A stretch of DNA of 21,186 bases from an uncultured Candidatus Melainabacteria bacterium. GTDB lineage: Bacteria; Cyanobacteriota; Vampirovibrionia; Gastranaerophilales; Gastranaerophilaceae. The stretch is from positions 1 to 21,186 of the forward strand of contig CAKUUY010000028.1 in the NCBI GenBank assembly GCA_934693235.1, written 5' to 3'. Every line of letters begins with the position of its first letter. Within the stretch, counting starts at the first letter, position 1. The notes beneath the pieces were generated by a model, which was given only the letters and a program-made list of their open reading frames with translations, was not told the DNA's origin and made no database searches. Both the position numbers and the translations under genes were made by a program. This document shows, piece by piece, positions 6,428-13,899 of this stretch.

Positions 6428-6979
6428 TTTGATAAAATTTTCGAGTAATTCATGCCCGTATTCTGTCAAAATTGCCTCAGGATGAAATTGAACACCATAA
6501 ATCGGAAGAATCTTGTGTTCGATTGCCATAATTGTTCCATCTTGTGTTTTAGCTGTAATTTTAAGTTCTTTTGGCAAAGAAGAAACTTCCAGTGAATGGT
6601 ATCTTGTAACTTTAAATTCTTGTGGTAGATTTTGAAACAATTTTGAGTTTTCGCATATATTGATTTTAGAAGTTTTTCCGTGAGTTGGGTTTGTGGATTT
6701 TTCAATTTTCCCTCCAAAAAACTGAGCGATACATTGATGCCCAAGACAAATACCTAGGATTTTTTTTGTTTTGTAAAACTCTTTGATAACATTCATAGAA
6801 ATCCCTGCTGTATCAGGATTTCCTGCCCCGGGAGAAATTATTATTCTATCAAAATTGAGGTTTTTTAGCTCGTTAATTGTAATTTTATCATTCTCAAAAA
6901 CTTTCGGCTCAACTCCGAGTTCTTGCAGGTATTGAACAATATTATATGTAAACGAATCATAGTTATCTATCAAAATCAT
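6422..6979 (-). CDS. pabA/trpG: Glutamine amidotransferase subunit, PabA/TrpG type
   Basis: A 185-aa class I glutamine amidotransferase, the standard length for the small subunit of anthranilate or aminodeoxychorismate synthase. The catalytic triad is visible: Cys78 in LGICLGHQ, then His166 and Glu168 in GVQFHPEAILTEYG. IDNYDSFTYNIVQYL at the N-terminus and IISPGAGNP (47-55) are further family marks. It hydrolyses glutamine and passes ammonia to a TrpE or PabB partner acting on chorismate, the end product of the pathway that includes AroB and AroK in this window. The partner is not in view, so tryptophan versus folate use cannot be decided, and one subunit may serve both. No Shine-Dalgarno is present; an extended -10 box ends 6 nt before the ATG. 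Its 3' end overlaps pgeF by 6 nt. Confidence 0.9.
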   Translation of the reverse strand: MILIDNYDSFTYNIVQYLQELGVEPKVFENDKITINELKNLNFDRIIISPGAGNPDTAGISMNVIKEFYKTKKILGICLGHQCIAQFFGGKIEKSTNPTHGKTSKINICENSKLFQNLPQEFKVTRYHSLEVSSLPKELKITAKTQDGTIMAIEHKILPIYGVQFHPEAILTEYGHELLENFIKL

Positions 6980-6985
6980 GGCTTT

Positions 6986-6994
6986 ATTTTATCA
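6986..6994 (-). promoter_or_regulatory. Extended -10 promoter 6 nt before the PabA/TrpG ATG (leaderless)
   Basis: On the minus strand TGA-TAAAAT (6994..6986) is followed by AAAGCC and ATG. No ribosome site exists. It lies just past the terminator of the upstream 814-aa gene. Confidence 0.5.
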
Positions 6995-7009
6995 CACAAT
7001 ATTCAATAC

Positions 7010-7047
7010 AAAAACCTGTATCCCTTCGGCGGATACAGGCTGTTTTT
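7010..7047 (-). terminator. Terminator of the 814-aa gene
   Basis: CCTGTATCC (7015-7023) pairs with GGATACAGG (7031-7039) around a TTCG-containing loop. On the minus strand TTTTT (7014..7010) follows directly; on the plus strand CTGTTTTT follows, so it can work both ways. Confidence 0.85.
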
Positions 7048-7092
7048 CCTACAAATTCTTACCTGATTTATGCGAGAATACGACCTTTTGTG

Positions 7093-9537
7093 TTAACCTT
7101 TAAATGAAAAGGCTTTATTTTTATTTACTTTAATTATACCTGATTCAACTAAGTTGTCATAAGTACATTTTGCTAATCTATCAGTGTGATTTGCAGCCCA
7201 ATCGTTAAATTGTTTTTTGGTTGCCCCTTTACTTTTTGCCATTAATTGAATAGTTTTATTACCTGTTCCAATGTTGCATTGTTGAATGATTTCAACACCT
7301 TTACCCAAGTCAACAAAAGTTTCAATCAATTCCGGGAATGAATTACAAACTGATATTGGGATTTGAGCAACTTGTTGAGGAGATAAACTTTTTAAAAATT
7401 CTCTTTGTTCATTTAATTCCAATTTTTGGAACATTTTAATAGCTACATCCCTAGATATCGGTTTTCCGTCACTAGAAAGTGTAGACAAATCATTATATAC
7501 TTGTTGAGTATTCTCAGACAAGTTTTGAATATTTTGACTGCGAATTGGATTTGTGAAATTATTTCCTGAATTTACAGTACTTCCTGAACCAGATGTTGAA
7601 TTATATGCGTCAGGTTGAACAGTTGGGTCGTAATTTTTAATATTACCTGCAACGTGTTCTTGAACTTCTGAATATTTAGAATTCATCATTTCATTATGCA
7701 TTGCAAGTTGATTATCTTTGTCACAATCCGCAATATAGTCAGACAATTTATTTAAACCGTCAATAGCTTCTTTATCAGAATAATCACCTTTTTCATATCT
7801 TTGTTTATGAGCCTTTAAAGCCGGTGTTTGATTTTCTTTTGCATATTTTGAATATGTTCCGGCTTCAACCATTGCGTCGTTAACATCTTTATCCTGAATT
7901 GCTTTTTCATGCAAAGGTAGTTGGTTTTCTGTATATGACTGATAGTTATTAACACCGGCATATTTTCTAGCTTCAAGTCCACTTAATTCGTATGTATCAT
8001 TTAACATTTCAAGTTGTGTTTTTGCATCAACTTTACTTTTGTCAAGAGCAGCATCAACGTGAGCTTTTTCAACTTTTGCATTACCAAAAGAGGCATCTGT
8101 TTTTGAAGTTGCTAACCGATGCTCTCCATCAGAACATTCAATTCTTAATGTAGCTAAATTTCCAGCAAGTTCAGGGTCTTCTTTGTTTAAAGCTTTTTGT
8201 GTTTCTGCAGTTACATTAGCAACTTTAGTATCAACTGCATTAATAGAAACTGACATGTTAGCTTGTACAAGTCCATTTTTGCTTTGTGCAAACTTCATTT
8301 GATCTTCATAAGAAGAACTTCCGATCACAGCATGTCTGATTTTCATTGCAAGTTCAGGATTTTTTTCGCCTAACTCATGGAATAAGTTTGCTAATTTTTC
8401 AGGAGTTCTTTGTTCTTTTGGCAAAGTTCGTACATAATCTATAACAGCTTTACATTTTACTTCATCGGTAGAATCTATAGATGCAAAGTCTTTTCCAAAA
8501 TCAGAAGACTCAAAGCCTTCAAGAAGTCCAGATTTTTCAAATTTACCGCTCTTGTACTTCTTTATGTATTCCTTTTCAATTTCATTAAAAGTTTTTATTG
8601 TATTTAATTCTTTTAATCTATCGGCGTCATCTTTAGTGAATTGTCCATTTTTTTTCACTTTTTTAGCTTCTAATTCTTCAATTTCAAGGTCAATAATATC
8701 TGCACCAAGTTCTTTACATTTTGCATTTAATTCACCTGGACGCATTATAGAATCACTGAGTTCAACTCCTTTTTTCTTTGCATAATCACGTAAAAGATCA
8801 CTTTTATGTTTCTGTACTGAAATGTATTTATTTTGTTGTTCTGTTCGTTCTTCAGGTTCTAAATTAAATACATATTCATGAAGAGTTTCTTCTCTATATT
8901 CCAAACCATTTTTATCTAAGTTTTTAACAGAAACACCTTGGTAATTTGCAGCTTGAAGTTCTGTCATTCCATGTTGAAGCAGTTTAGATATATCTTCTTG
9001 ACTCTTTCCATTGGCAATCTTTTTATTAGCTTCAAGACCTTGTTCTTCTGTTTTAATTAAAGCTTGTTTTTGTTCTTTTGACAAAGCTTGCCAATCATCA
9101 GCTGTTTTTCTGTTTTTAGAATCAGCATACATAAATTTATTTTTTGCTAACTCTTCAGCATAAATCTTTGCCTTATCTGTATTTGAAGCTGTAGCAAATG
9201 CTTTATTGTTAAATTTAGCAACCGTATCTTCTTTTTTAGTCGTTAAGGTTTTATCATTTAAAGAAATATCTTTACTTATTTCTTTATCTTGCTTAAGAGT
9301 ATTAAGCTTTGTAATAAATTTTTCAGGTTCTTTTGATGTATAAATCTCAGGATGCATATTAGCAATTTGGTCTAATTGCTCTACAGTAATTCCTAATCGT
9401 TTTGCAAGTGCCAATTTTGCGGGATTAGCTTTTACGTCAACAGTTATTGTCTCTTTGTTCATATTTGTAAGAGACTTTTGTGTTATTAGATTTTCGGTTG
9501 ATATTTTTTTAGATATGTCTAATTTTTCAATTGCCAT
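7093..9537 (-). CDS. Large lysine-rich hypothetical protein (814 aa)
   Basis: I do not recognise a family. The protein lacks a signal peptide and membrane segments and is highly hydrophilic, rich in Lys, Glu, Asn and Gln. Residues 36-80 look like a small helical domain (LAKRLGITVEQLDQIANMHPEIY). Residues 155-350 are helical with coiled-coil-like charge patterns. Residues 360-640 are a long helical region with EKNPELAMKIRHAVIG. Residues 645-665 are a Ser/Gly/Asn linker (STSGSGSTVNSGNN). Residues 670-814 form a C-terminal helical domain (SRDVAIKMFQKLELNEQREFL) ending in AFSFKG. Only a modest GAGAG-type ribosome site lies 8 nt upstream. Together with the 228-aa neighbour it may belong to a lineage-specific set of structural or secreted proteins; that is inference from composition and the F-K-G/F-E-G tags. 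Confidence 0.7.
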   Translation of the reverse strand: MAIEKLDISKKISTENLITQKSLTNMNKETITVDVKANPAKLALAKRLGITVEQLDQIANMHPEIYTSKEPEKFITKLNTLKQDKEISKDISLNDKTLTTKKEDTVAKFNNKAFATASNTDKAKIYAEELAKNKFMYADSKNRKTADDWQALSKEQKQALIKTEEQGLEANKKIANGKSQEDISKLLQHGMTELQAANYQGVSVKNLDKNGLEYREETLHEYVFNLEPEERTEQQNKYISVQKHKSDLLRDYAKKKGVELSDSIMRPGELNAKCKELGADIIDLEIEELEAKKVKKNGQFTKDDADRLKELNTIKTFNEIEKEYIKKYKSGKFEKSGLLEGFESSDFGKDFASIDSTDEVKCKAVIDYVRTLPKEQRTPEKLANLFHELGEKNPELAMKIRHAVIGSSSYEDQMKFAQSKNGLVQANMSVSINAVDTKVANVTAETQKALNKEDPELAGNLATLRIECSDGEHRLATSKTDASFGNAKVEKAHVDAALDKSKVDAKTQLEMLNDTYELSGLEARKYAGVNNYQSYTENQLPLHEKAIQDKDVNDAMVEAGTYSKYAKENQTPALKAHKQRYEKGDYSDKEAIDGLNKLSDYIADCDKDNQLAMHNEMMNSKYSEVQEHVAGNIKNYDPTVQPDAYNSTSGSGSTVNSGNNFTNPIRSQNIQNLSENTQQVYNDLSTLSSDGKPISRDVAIKMFQKLELNEQREFLKSLSPQQVAQIPISVCNSFPELIETFVDLGKGVEIIQQCNIGTGNKTIQLMAKSKGATKKQFNDWAANHTDRLAKCTYDNLVESGIIKVNKNKAFSFKG

Positions 9538-9573
9538 TTCATAAGCTCTCTCGTTTTAACACTCATGTATTTA

Positions 9574-9608
9574 AAAACATGCCAAAATCCATGATTTCAG
9601 CATGTTTT
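9574..9608 (-). terminator. Terminator of the 228-aa gene
   Basis: AAAACATGC (9574-9582) pairs with GCATGTTTT (9600-9608), with an inner AAAT/ATTT stem. On the minus strand the hairpin ends in TTTTT. It lies 17 nt past the stop at 9626. Confidence 0.75.
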
Positions 9609-9625
9609 AGATTGTTTACAAATAT

Positions 9626-10312
9626 TTACATTCCTAACATATAGTCGAACATATCTAATTCGCTAACTTTTCTTGTGCGTTCTTCTGTTTTTACAGAATT
9701 TTTTTCCATAAATGGTAATAAGTAATCATATAATTCTTTATCTATTACGTATTCTTCATGTTCGGATTTTCCATTTGAATGTTTTAAAAGTTTTCCATTT
9801 TCTGCATTTTCGACATATACATCATAAATTCTAGGACCGGCTACAACATATTTTACTTCTTTTGCTGGCGGTTCATCACCATATATTACTGTTTCATTTA
9901 CAGTTTTTAGAGTATCCAAATATTGTTTGAAATTTTCACGTTTAATCAATTGAGTATCAATTCCACGAATATTTCTTTTATACTTATACACATTTCCATG
10001 TTGTAATGCGATTGCTTCAACATCATTATCATTTCCGTCATTACTTATATACAAAATATTACACCCGTTTTTTATCGGATCTTTATAAGTTTCTGTTTGA
10101 ACGATTTTTTCTTTTGAATTTTCCGGAGAGGTTTGTGCCTTAACCCCATTTAACGGACTCATTGCAACTAATACCGCCAATGGAATTGACTTCACAAATG
10201 AATTTGTAGAATATGAATTTTCTGAATGGTTTCTTTGATTGTTTCTACCCTCAAAATTTACCCTGTTGTAACCGTTTGTATACGAAATCGGTGAAATTGG
10301 TCTGATTGACAT
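9626..10312 (-). CDS. Hypothetical protein with N-terminal FEG tag and hydrophobic segment (228 aa)
   Basis: No family is recognised. The N-terminal region (MSIRPISPISYTNGYNRVNF, then EGR) is followed by a polar Asn/Ser stretch and one hydrophobic segment, residues 42-58 (SIPLAVLVAMSPLNGVKA), ending in an AxA-like site. That could be a late signal peptide or a membrane anchor. Residues 85-200 look like a compact alpha/beta domain (NILYISNDGNDNDVEAIALQ, VIYGDEPPAKEVKYVVAGPR), then a charged tail. GGAG lies 6 nt before the ATG. It is encoded just upstream of the 814-aa gene on the same strand, but a terminator separates them. I infer envelope or export location from the hydrophobic segment only. 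Confidence 0.6.
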   Translation of the reverse strand: MSIRPISPISYTNGYNRVNFEGRNNQRNHSENSYSTNSFVKSIPLAVLVAMSPLNGVKAQTSPENSKEKIVQTETYKDPIKNGCNILYISNDGNDNDVEAIALQHGNVYKYKRNIRGIDTQLIKRENFKQYLDTLKTVNETVIYGDEPPAKEVKYVVAGPRIYDVYVENAENGKLLKHSNGKSEHEEYVIDKELYDYLLPFMEKNSVKTEERTRKVSELDMFDYMLGM

Positions 10313-10434
10313 TTTTTACTCCTATTTTTTTTACGTTTTTTGTTTTAAAACTCATACAAAAAATTTTTTGCTAGTCTTCTTGTTCATTAATCCCTGTAAT
10401 TCCTATTATAGCAATACATTTCTGGTTTTGTAAA

Positions 10435-10448
10435 ATAGTATATACTAT
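10435..10448. promoter_or_regulatory. 14-nt perfect palindrome upstream of fbaA
   Basis: ATAGTATATACTAT is fully self-complementary and lies about 20 nt upstream of the -35 region proposed for fbaA, between divergent genes. It may be an operator, but a chance AT-rich palindrome is possible. Confidence 0.35.
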
Positions 10449-10466
10449 ATTAATATTTCTTTACAC

Positions 10467-10534
10467 TTGCGCCGTTTTTTTGTTTGTTGTAATCTACATG
10501 GTGATATTAAGGCTAATTACTACAAGTGTTGTAG
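10467..10534 (+). promoter_or_regulatory. Likely fbaA promoter and structured leader
   Basis: TTGCGC (10467-10472) and an extended -10 TGT-TGTAAT (10485-10493), spacer 15 nt, would start a leader of about 65 nt. The leader contains a 6-bp hairpin, CTACAA-GTG-TTGTAG (10520-10534), then AAGGAG before the ATG. The -35 is poor, so the promoter rests mainly on the -10. Confidence 0.4.
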
Positions 10535-10563
10535 AAATACATACAAAAAGAAGGAGAACTCAA

Positions 10564-11523
10564 ATGAGTGAAAGAAAATTAGTTGGAACAGGCGAAATGT
10601 TCAAAAAAGCATTGGCTGGCAAATATGCTATCGGTGCTTACAACGTTAACAACATGGAAATTTTGCAAGGTATTGCAGAAGCTGCTGAAGAAACTAGATC
10701 ACCTATTATCTTGCAAGTATCAGCAGGTGCTAGAAAATACGCTAACCAAACTTATTTAATTAAATTGGTTGAAGCTGCACTAGCTACTACTACAGTGCCT
10801 ATCGCTTTGCACTTGGATCATGGTGCTGATTTTGAAATTTGTAAAGCTTGTATCGACGGCGGTTTTTCATCAGTTATGATTGATGGTTCTAGATTCCCAT
10901 TAGAAGAAAACATCAGAGTAACTAAAGAAGTTGTTGAATATGCTCACAAACATGGCGTTTCTGTTGAAGCTGAACTTGGTAAACTTGCCGGTGTTGAAGA
11001 TGATGTTAAAGTTCACGCTAAAGATTCAACTTACACAGATCCAGCAGAAGCTGTTAGATTTGTTAAAGAAACTGGTTGTGATTCATTGGCTGTTGCTATC
11101 GGAACTTCTCATGGTGCTTATAAATTCTCAGGCGAAGCTAAATTAGACTTTGAAAGACTTGCTGAAATCAAAAATGCTTTGGCTGAAGCTGGTTTCCCTG
11201 ATTATCCATTAGTATTGCATGGTTCTTCATCAGTTCCTGCTGAATTCGTTGCTAAATGTAACAAATTTGGTGGTCAATTGCCTAACGCTCAAGGTGTTCC
11301 TGAAGATATGCTTAACTACGCTTCTAAACATGGTGTAGCTAAAATCAACATCGATACAGACTTGAGATTGGCTATGACTTCAACAATCAGAGAATTCTTT
11401 GTTGAACACCCTGAAAAATTTGACCCACGTGAATACATGGGACCTGGTAGAACTGCTGTTAAAGAAATGGTTATGCACAAAATGCGTGACGTTCTTGGTA
11501 CAGCTGGCCACGCAGATGACTAG
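10564..11523 (+). CDS. fbaA: Class II fructose-1,6-bisphosphate aldolase
   Basis: A 319-aa zinc-dependent aldolase that interconverts fructose-1,6-bisphosphate with glyceraldehyde-3-phosphate and dihydroxyacetone phosphate in glycolysis and gluconeogenesis. Key blocks are GAYNVNNME (24-32), ALHLDHGADFE (81-91, catalytic Asp85 and zinc ligand His86), EAELGKLAG (135-143), GTSHGAYKF (180-188, His183), VLHGSSSVP (217-225, His219) and the phosphate-binding KINIDTDLR (260-268). ATG 10564 is fixed by AAGGAG 7 nt upstream; the open frame reaches back to 10480 without another good site. Codons ending in C (AAC, TTC, ATC) are commoner than in neighbours, which fits a highly expressed gene. It is monocistronic and ends at a strong terminator. 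The tagatose-bisphosphate aldolase family is the nearest alternative, but length and motifs favour fructose-bisphosphate. Confidence 0.93.
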   Translation: MSERKLVGTGEMFKKALAGKYAIGAYNVNNMEILQGIAEAAEETRSPIILQVSAGARKYANQTYLIKLVEAALATTTVPIALHLDHGADFEICKACIDGGFSSVMIDGSRFPLEENIRVTKEVVEYAHKHGVSVEAELGKLAGVEDDVKVHAKDSTYTDPAEAVRFVKETGCDSLAVAIGTSHGAYKFSGEAKLDFERLAEIKNALAEAGFPDYPLVLHGSSSVPAEFVAKCNKFGGQLPNAQGVPEDMLNYASKHGVAKINIDTDLRLAMTSTIREFFVEHPEKFDPREYMGPGRTAVKEMVMHKMRDVLGTAGHADD

Positions 11524-11548
11524 GTGCTACGCATAAATAAAATTTAAA

Positions 11549-11577
11549 AAGAACAGGTGATGAGCCTGTTCTTTTTT
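11549..11577 (+). terminator. Intrinsic terminator of fbaA
   Basis: AAGAACAGG (11549-11557) pairs with CCTGTTCTT (11565-11573), loop TGATGAG, followed by a T-run to 11577. Confidence 0.9.
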
Positions 11578-11672
11578 GTATCTATAAATCAAAGTAGGAT
11601 TGGACTCTTACTGTACTTAAATTTTCATGTGTTAAGTAGTTTGTCGATAATAGAAATACTATAAACGTAAAA

Positions 11673-11740
11673 TTTCCTCTCTCCGAGGGAGAGAGAACAA
11701 CTGTTTGAGTGTAACGAGTTACAGTTGTGAGAGAGGGGTT
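11673..11740 (+). repeat. Two-hairpin intergenic repeat, copy A
   Basis: The unit starts TTTCC, has hairpin 1 CTCTCTCC-GAG-GGAGAGAG (11677-11695), hairpin 2 with 8-bp arms ACAACTGT (11697-11704) and ACAGTTGT (11721-11728), and closes with GAGAGAGGGGTT (11729-11740). The outer CCTCTCTC and GAGAGAGG are themselves inverted repeats, so two alternative folds exist. Confidence 0.8.
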
Positions 11741-11798
11741 GATACGATGAGCATGTAACACTGTCCGGTTTATGCCTAGGGACAAAAACTTATTTGTT

Positions 11799-11874
11799 AT
11801 CCCCTCTCTCCGCATTTGTAACGTTCGCAAAAGCTCACTAACAACTGCGCTCTCTCCCTCAGAGAGAGGAAAAG
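11799..11874 (-). repeat. Two-hairpin intergenic repeat, copy B (inverted relative to copy A)
   Basis: Read on the minus strand it starts TTTTCC, then CTCTCTC-TGAG-GGAGAGAG, a second stem CGCAGTTGT / ACAAATGCG (one mismatch in nine), and ends GGAGAGAGGGGAT. It faces copy A across a 58-nt spacer (11741-11798), giving a roughly 200-bp inverted structure. An open frame crosses it but follows the palindromes and is not a gene. Confidence 0.8.
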
Positions 11875-11893
11875 TTTCAAAGTAATTGAAACC

Positions 11894-11930
11894 AAACAAG
11901 GTTCTTCATATATTATGAAGAACCTTGTTT
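11894..11930. terminator. Perfect 17-bp hairpin after the 548-aa gene
   Basis: Arms 11894-11910 and 11914-11930 are perfectly complementary around a TAT loop (GGTTCTTCATA / TATGAAGAACC core). It lies 19 nt past the minus-strand stop. The T-run on the minus strand is short (TTTGGTTTC), but stem strength supports termination or 3' end protection. Confidence 0.75.
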
Positions 11931-11949
11931 TACTTATTATTTACATTTT

Positions 11950-13596
11950 TTATGCTGCTTTTTCTTCTTCTTTGAAAAGAACTTTTACTTTATCGCCGAT
12001 TTTTAACATTGGGTCAGAATGAACTCCATCGTTTGCAAATTTAACGCCATTTCTTTCCATAATTTTTGCCATTCTTTCAGCAATTTCTTTATTTGTTGGT
12101 TTGTAATCTGCTTGACCTTGGTGTTCAAAAATCAATTCACGTTTTGCATATTTCCAGTAGTTATCACCGTTTAGAGCAATCCATTCGTTGATTTCTTGTT
12201 CTGTTTGATCAGCTTCTTTAGCCTCCTCGGCTTCTTTTGCTTCGTCGGTTTCGTCAGTTTTTTCTGATTCTTCGGTTTCCGGTTTAGCGACAACGGCATT
12301 TGTTTCATCTGTTTTGTCTGTTTCTTCTGTCTTGTCAGCTTTATCAGTTGGCTCGTCTTTTGCAACAAGAGTAGGTGTTACTACCGGAGCCGGAGTTTCT
12401 TTTTCAGGTTGTTTAACTTCTGTTTCTGCTACAGGTTCTTCTGTTTGAGTTGCAGTTGTATCTGCAGGTGCTGCTGGTTTATTTTCCGGATTTACTTCCG
12501 GAGTTGTTTCAACTTTTTTGTCATCGCTGCCACCGAATAATTTGCTTAAACCATAAGCAGCTCCGGCAAAAATTGTTAAGCCAATTCCAACTTTTCCAGC
12601 TTTACTTTTAAAGATTTTACCCAAAAAGCCTTTAGAAGATTTTCCTGCAACTTTAGAAAAACTTTCATATCTGGCTTTAAGTTCAGGGTTGTTTCTTAGT
12701 TTAAGTCTGTTATATCTTGCTCTTGCTTCCGGATTGCTGCGAATTCTTTGCAATTGTTCTTGACGTTGTTCAGCTGTTTTAACTCTTTTAGGTTCATCTT
12801 CAACAACCCAATCAAAAATTGAGCTTGTATTAGTATTAGCTTCCGGTATAATTAAAGGCTCACTTACACTAGCAGCTCTTTCAACCGTTGGAATTTCGAT
12901 GTTGCCAAGAATTGTTTTTGGTGCCTTTGGAGTTGTTGCTACTTTATTAGCTTCTGCAATAAAGTTACGATTTTGAGCAACACCGTTGTTTTGAAGAACT
13001 GCTTGAGTCAATGGATTTCTCTCAGCTTGTGCAGCAGCTTTTTCCATATTTGGAGTAATGTTCTCTTTCCAAACTTTATCAAATTGTTCTCTTGGAGCTA
13101 AATTAGTTTGTTTTTTCATTCCAAGCGGATCACCTGCAGGAGCCGGTTCTGCTGCTTTTACAATTGTATTTTTTGTTTTTTCTAATTGTGTTTCAATATC
13201 TGCTCTTTCATTATATAATTTAGTTAATTTTTGTTTATTACCGGTTATTCTTTCAATAATCTGGTTTTGTTCTTTAGTATTTTTAGCTTGAGCGAGTTTT
13301 TTCGTATCATTTTCAATTCTTCGTTTGGTTTTATCAATTTCATTATTTTGCTTGTCCAATGCTTGTTGTTGTTTACTTTGCTCGTTTAAGAGTTCAATAT
13401 TTTCTGTTGAAGCTTGAATCGGACTTGTTACAGCCGGAGTTTGTGGTTGTGCTGTAATAATTGATTGTTGTTTCAATTTTGGATCACCTGTCGGTTGTGA
13501 TAATGTTTGACCTGCTTCCAAAGGCTTATGATTTTTTGCTTTTCTACGGTCTGCTAAAGTTGTAGTCCTTTTGCTGTGTCCATCAATTCTTGTCAT
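11950..13596 (-). CDS. Coiled-coil, single-membrane-segment protein with LysM-like C-terminus (548 aa)
   Basis: No named family is recognised as a whole. Residues 1-65 are Thr/Gln/Pro-rich and basic. Residues 66-147 form a coiled coil (LNEQSKQQQALDKQNNEIDK onward). Residues 286-312 hold two copies of an (S/N)NPE-x-(R/K)ARY unit (289-295 and 304-310). Residues 335-353 (KVGIGLTIFAGAAYGLSKL) are a membrane segment flanked by Lys. Residues 360-468 are a long acidic Thr/Glu/Pro/Lys linker with TDET/TEE-type repeats. Residues 468-541 resemble a LysM peptidoglycan-binding domain (NGDNYWKYAKREL ... NKEIAERMAKIMERNG ... MLKIGDKVKVLF), though longer than usual. This suggests a wall-linking envelope protein with an extended periplasmic arm. 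AGGGG 8 nt upstream fixes the start. LysM identity is inferred from pattern only. Confidence 0.7.
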   Translation of the reverse strand: MTRIDGHSKRTTTLADRRKAKNHKPLEAGQTLSQPTGDPKLKQQSIITAQPQTPAVTSPIQASTENIELLNEQSKQQQALDKQNNEIDKTKRRIENDTKKLAQAKNTKEQNQIIERITGNKQKLTKLYNERADIETQLEKTKNTIVKAAEPAPAGDPLGMKKQTNLAPREQFDKVWKENITPNMEKAAAQAERNPLTQAVLQNNGVAQNRNFIAEANKVATTPKAPKTILGNIEIPTVERAASVSEPLIIPEANTNTSSIFDWVVEDEPKRVKTAEQRQEQLQRIRSNPEARARYNRLKLRNNPELKARYESFSKVAGKSSKGFLGKIFKSKAGKVGIGLTIFAGAAYGLSKLFGGSDDKKVETTPEVNPENKPAAPADTTATQTEEPVAETEVKQPEKETPAPVVTPTLVAKDEPTDKADKTEETDKTDETNAVVAKPETEESEKTDETDEAKEAEEAKEADQTEQEINEWIALNGDNYWKYAKRELIFEHQGQADYKPTNKEIAERMAKIMERNGVKFANDGVHSDPMLKIGDKVKVLFKEEEKAA

Positions 13597-13638
13597 AATT
13601 TTATCCCCTTTTTTCCTCGTTTTTGTATTACAAAATAG

Positions 13639-13666
13639 ACTGTCCGATAAATCTTATTTATCAACA
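13639..13666. promoter_or_regulatory. Dyad upstream of the 548-aa gene
   Basis: CTGT (13639-13642) and ACAG (13663-13666) flank GATAAA (13645-13650) and TTTATC (13656-13661) with a 5-nt centre. It sits 43-70 nt upstream of the minus-strand start and could be an operator or leader hairpin. The rest of 13597-13852 shows no gene; it contains the C10 tract noted separately. Confidence 0.35.
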
Positions 13667-13795
13667 GATTTTATTATTTTGTAAGTTTAAATATCCCCTG
13701 TGAATTTATAAACAATTTTAGTTTTGAAGAATTGCGTCCATTTTTTATTAAAAAACGGTTAAAACCCTTGCTATGACTGGGAAAAATGTAAATTA

Positions 13796-13805
13796 CCCCC
13801 CCCCC
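13796..13805. repeat. Homopolymeric C10 tract
   Basis: Ten consecutive C residues in an AT-rich intergenic region, with a second C6 run at 13831-13836. The C10 lies about 48 nt upstream of the proposed -35 of the TonB-domain gene. Tracts of this length are prone to slippage. Confidence 0.7.
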
Positions 13806-13852
13806 TTAACACTTCTTAACATTTGCTGAGCCCCCCTCTAACAGTGTAGAGT

Positions 13853-13880
13853 TTGAATTTTTGTATGTTTGTGTTACAAT
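13853..13880 (+). promoter_or_regulatory. Promoter of the TonB-domain gene
   Basis: TTGAAT (13853-13858), a 16-nt spacer and TACAAT (13875-13880) preceded by TGT form a -35/extended -10 promoter. The predicted leader is about 13 nt and contains GGAG. Confidence 0.6.
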
Positions 13881-13899
13881 CGACATACGGAGTTACATT

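Noticed and set aside
11582..11899. Minus-strand open frame of 105 codons
   Set aside because: It runs straight through the inverted repeat copies A and B, and its sequence is dictated by the palindromes. It has no ribosome site or family resemblance.
12171..12368. Lys/Gln-rich minus-strand frame inside the 548-aa gene
   Set aside because: It is a frame shadow of the acidic Thr/Glu/Lys repeat region; composition follows from the repeated codons in the real frame.
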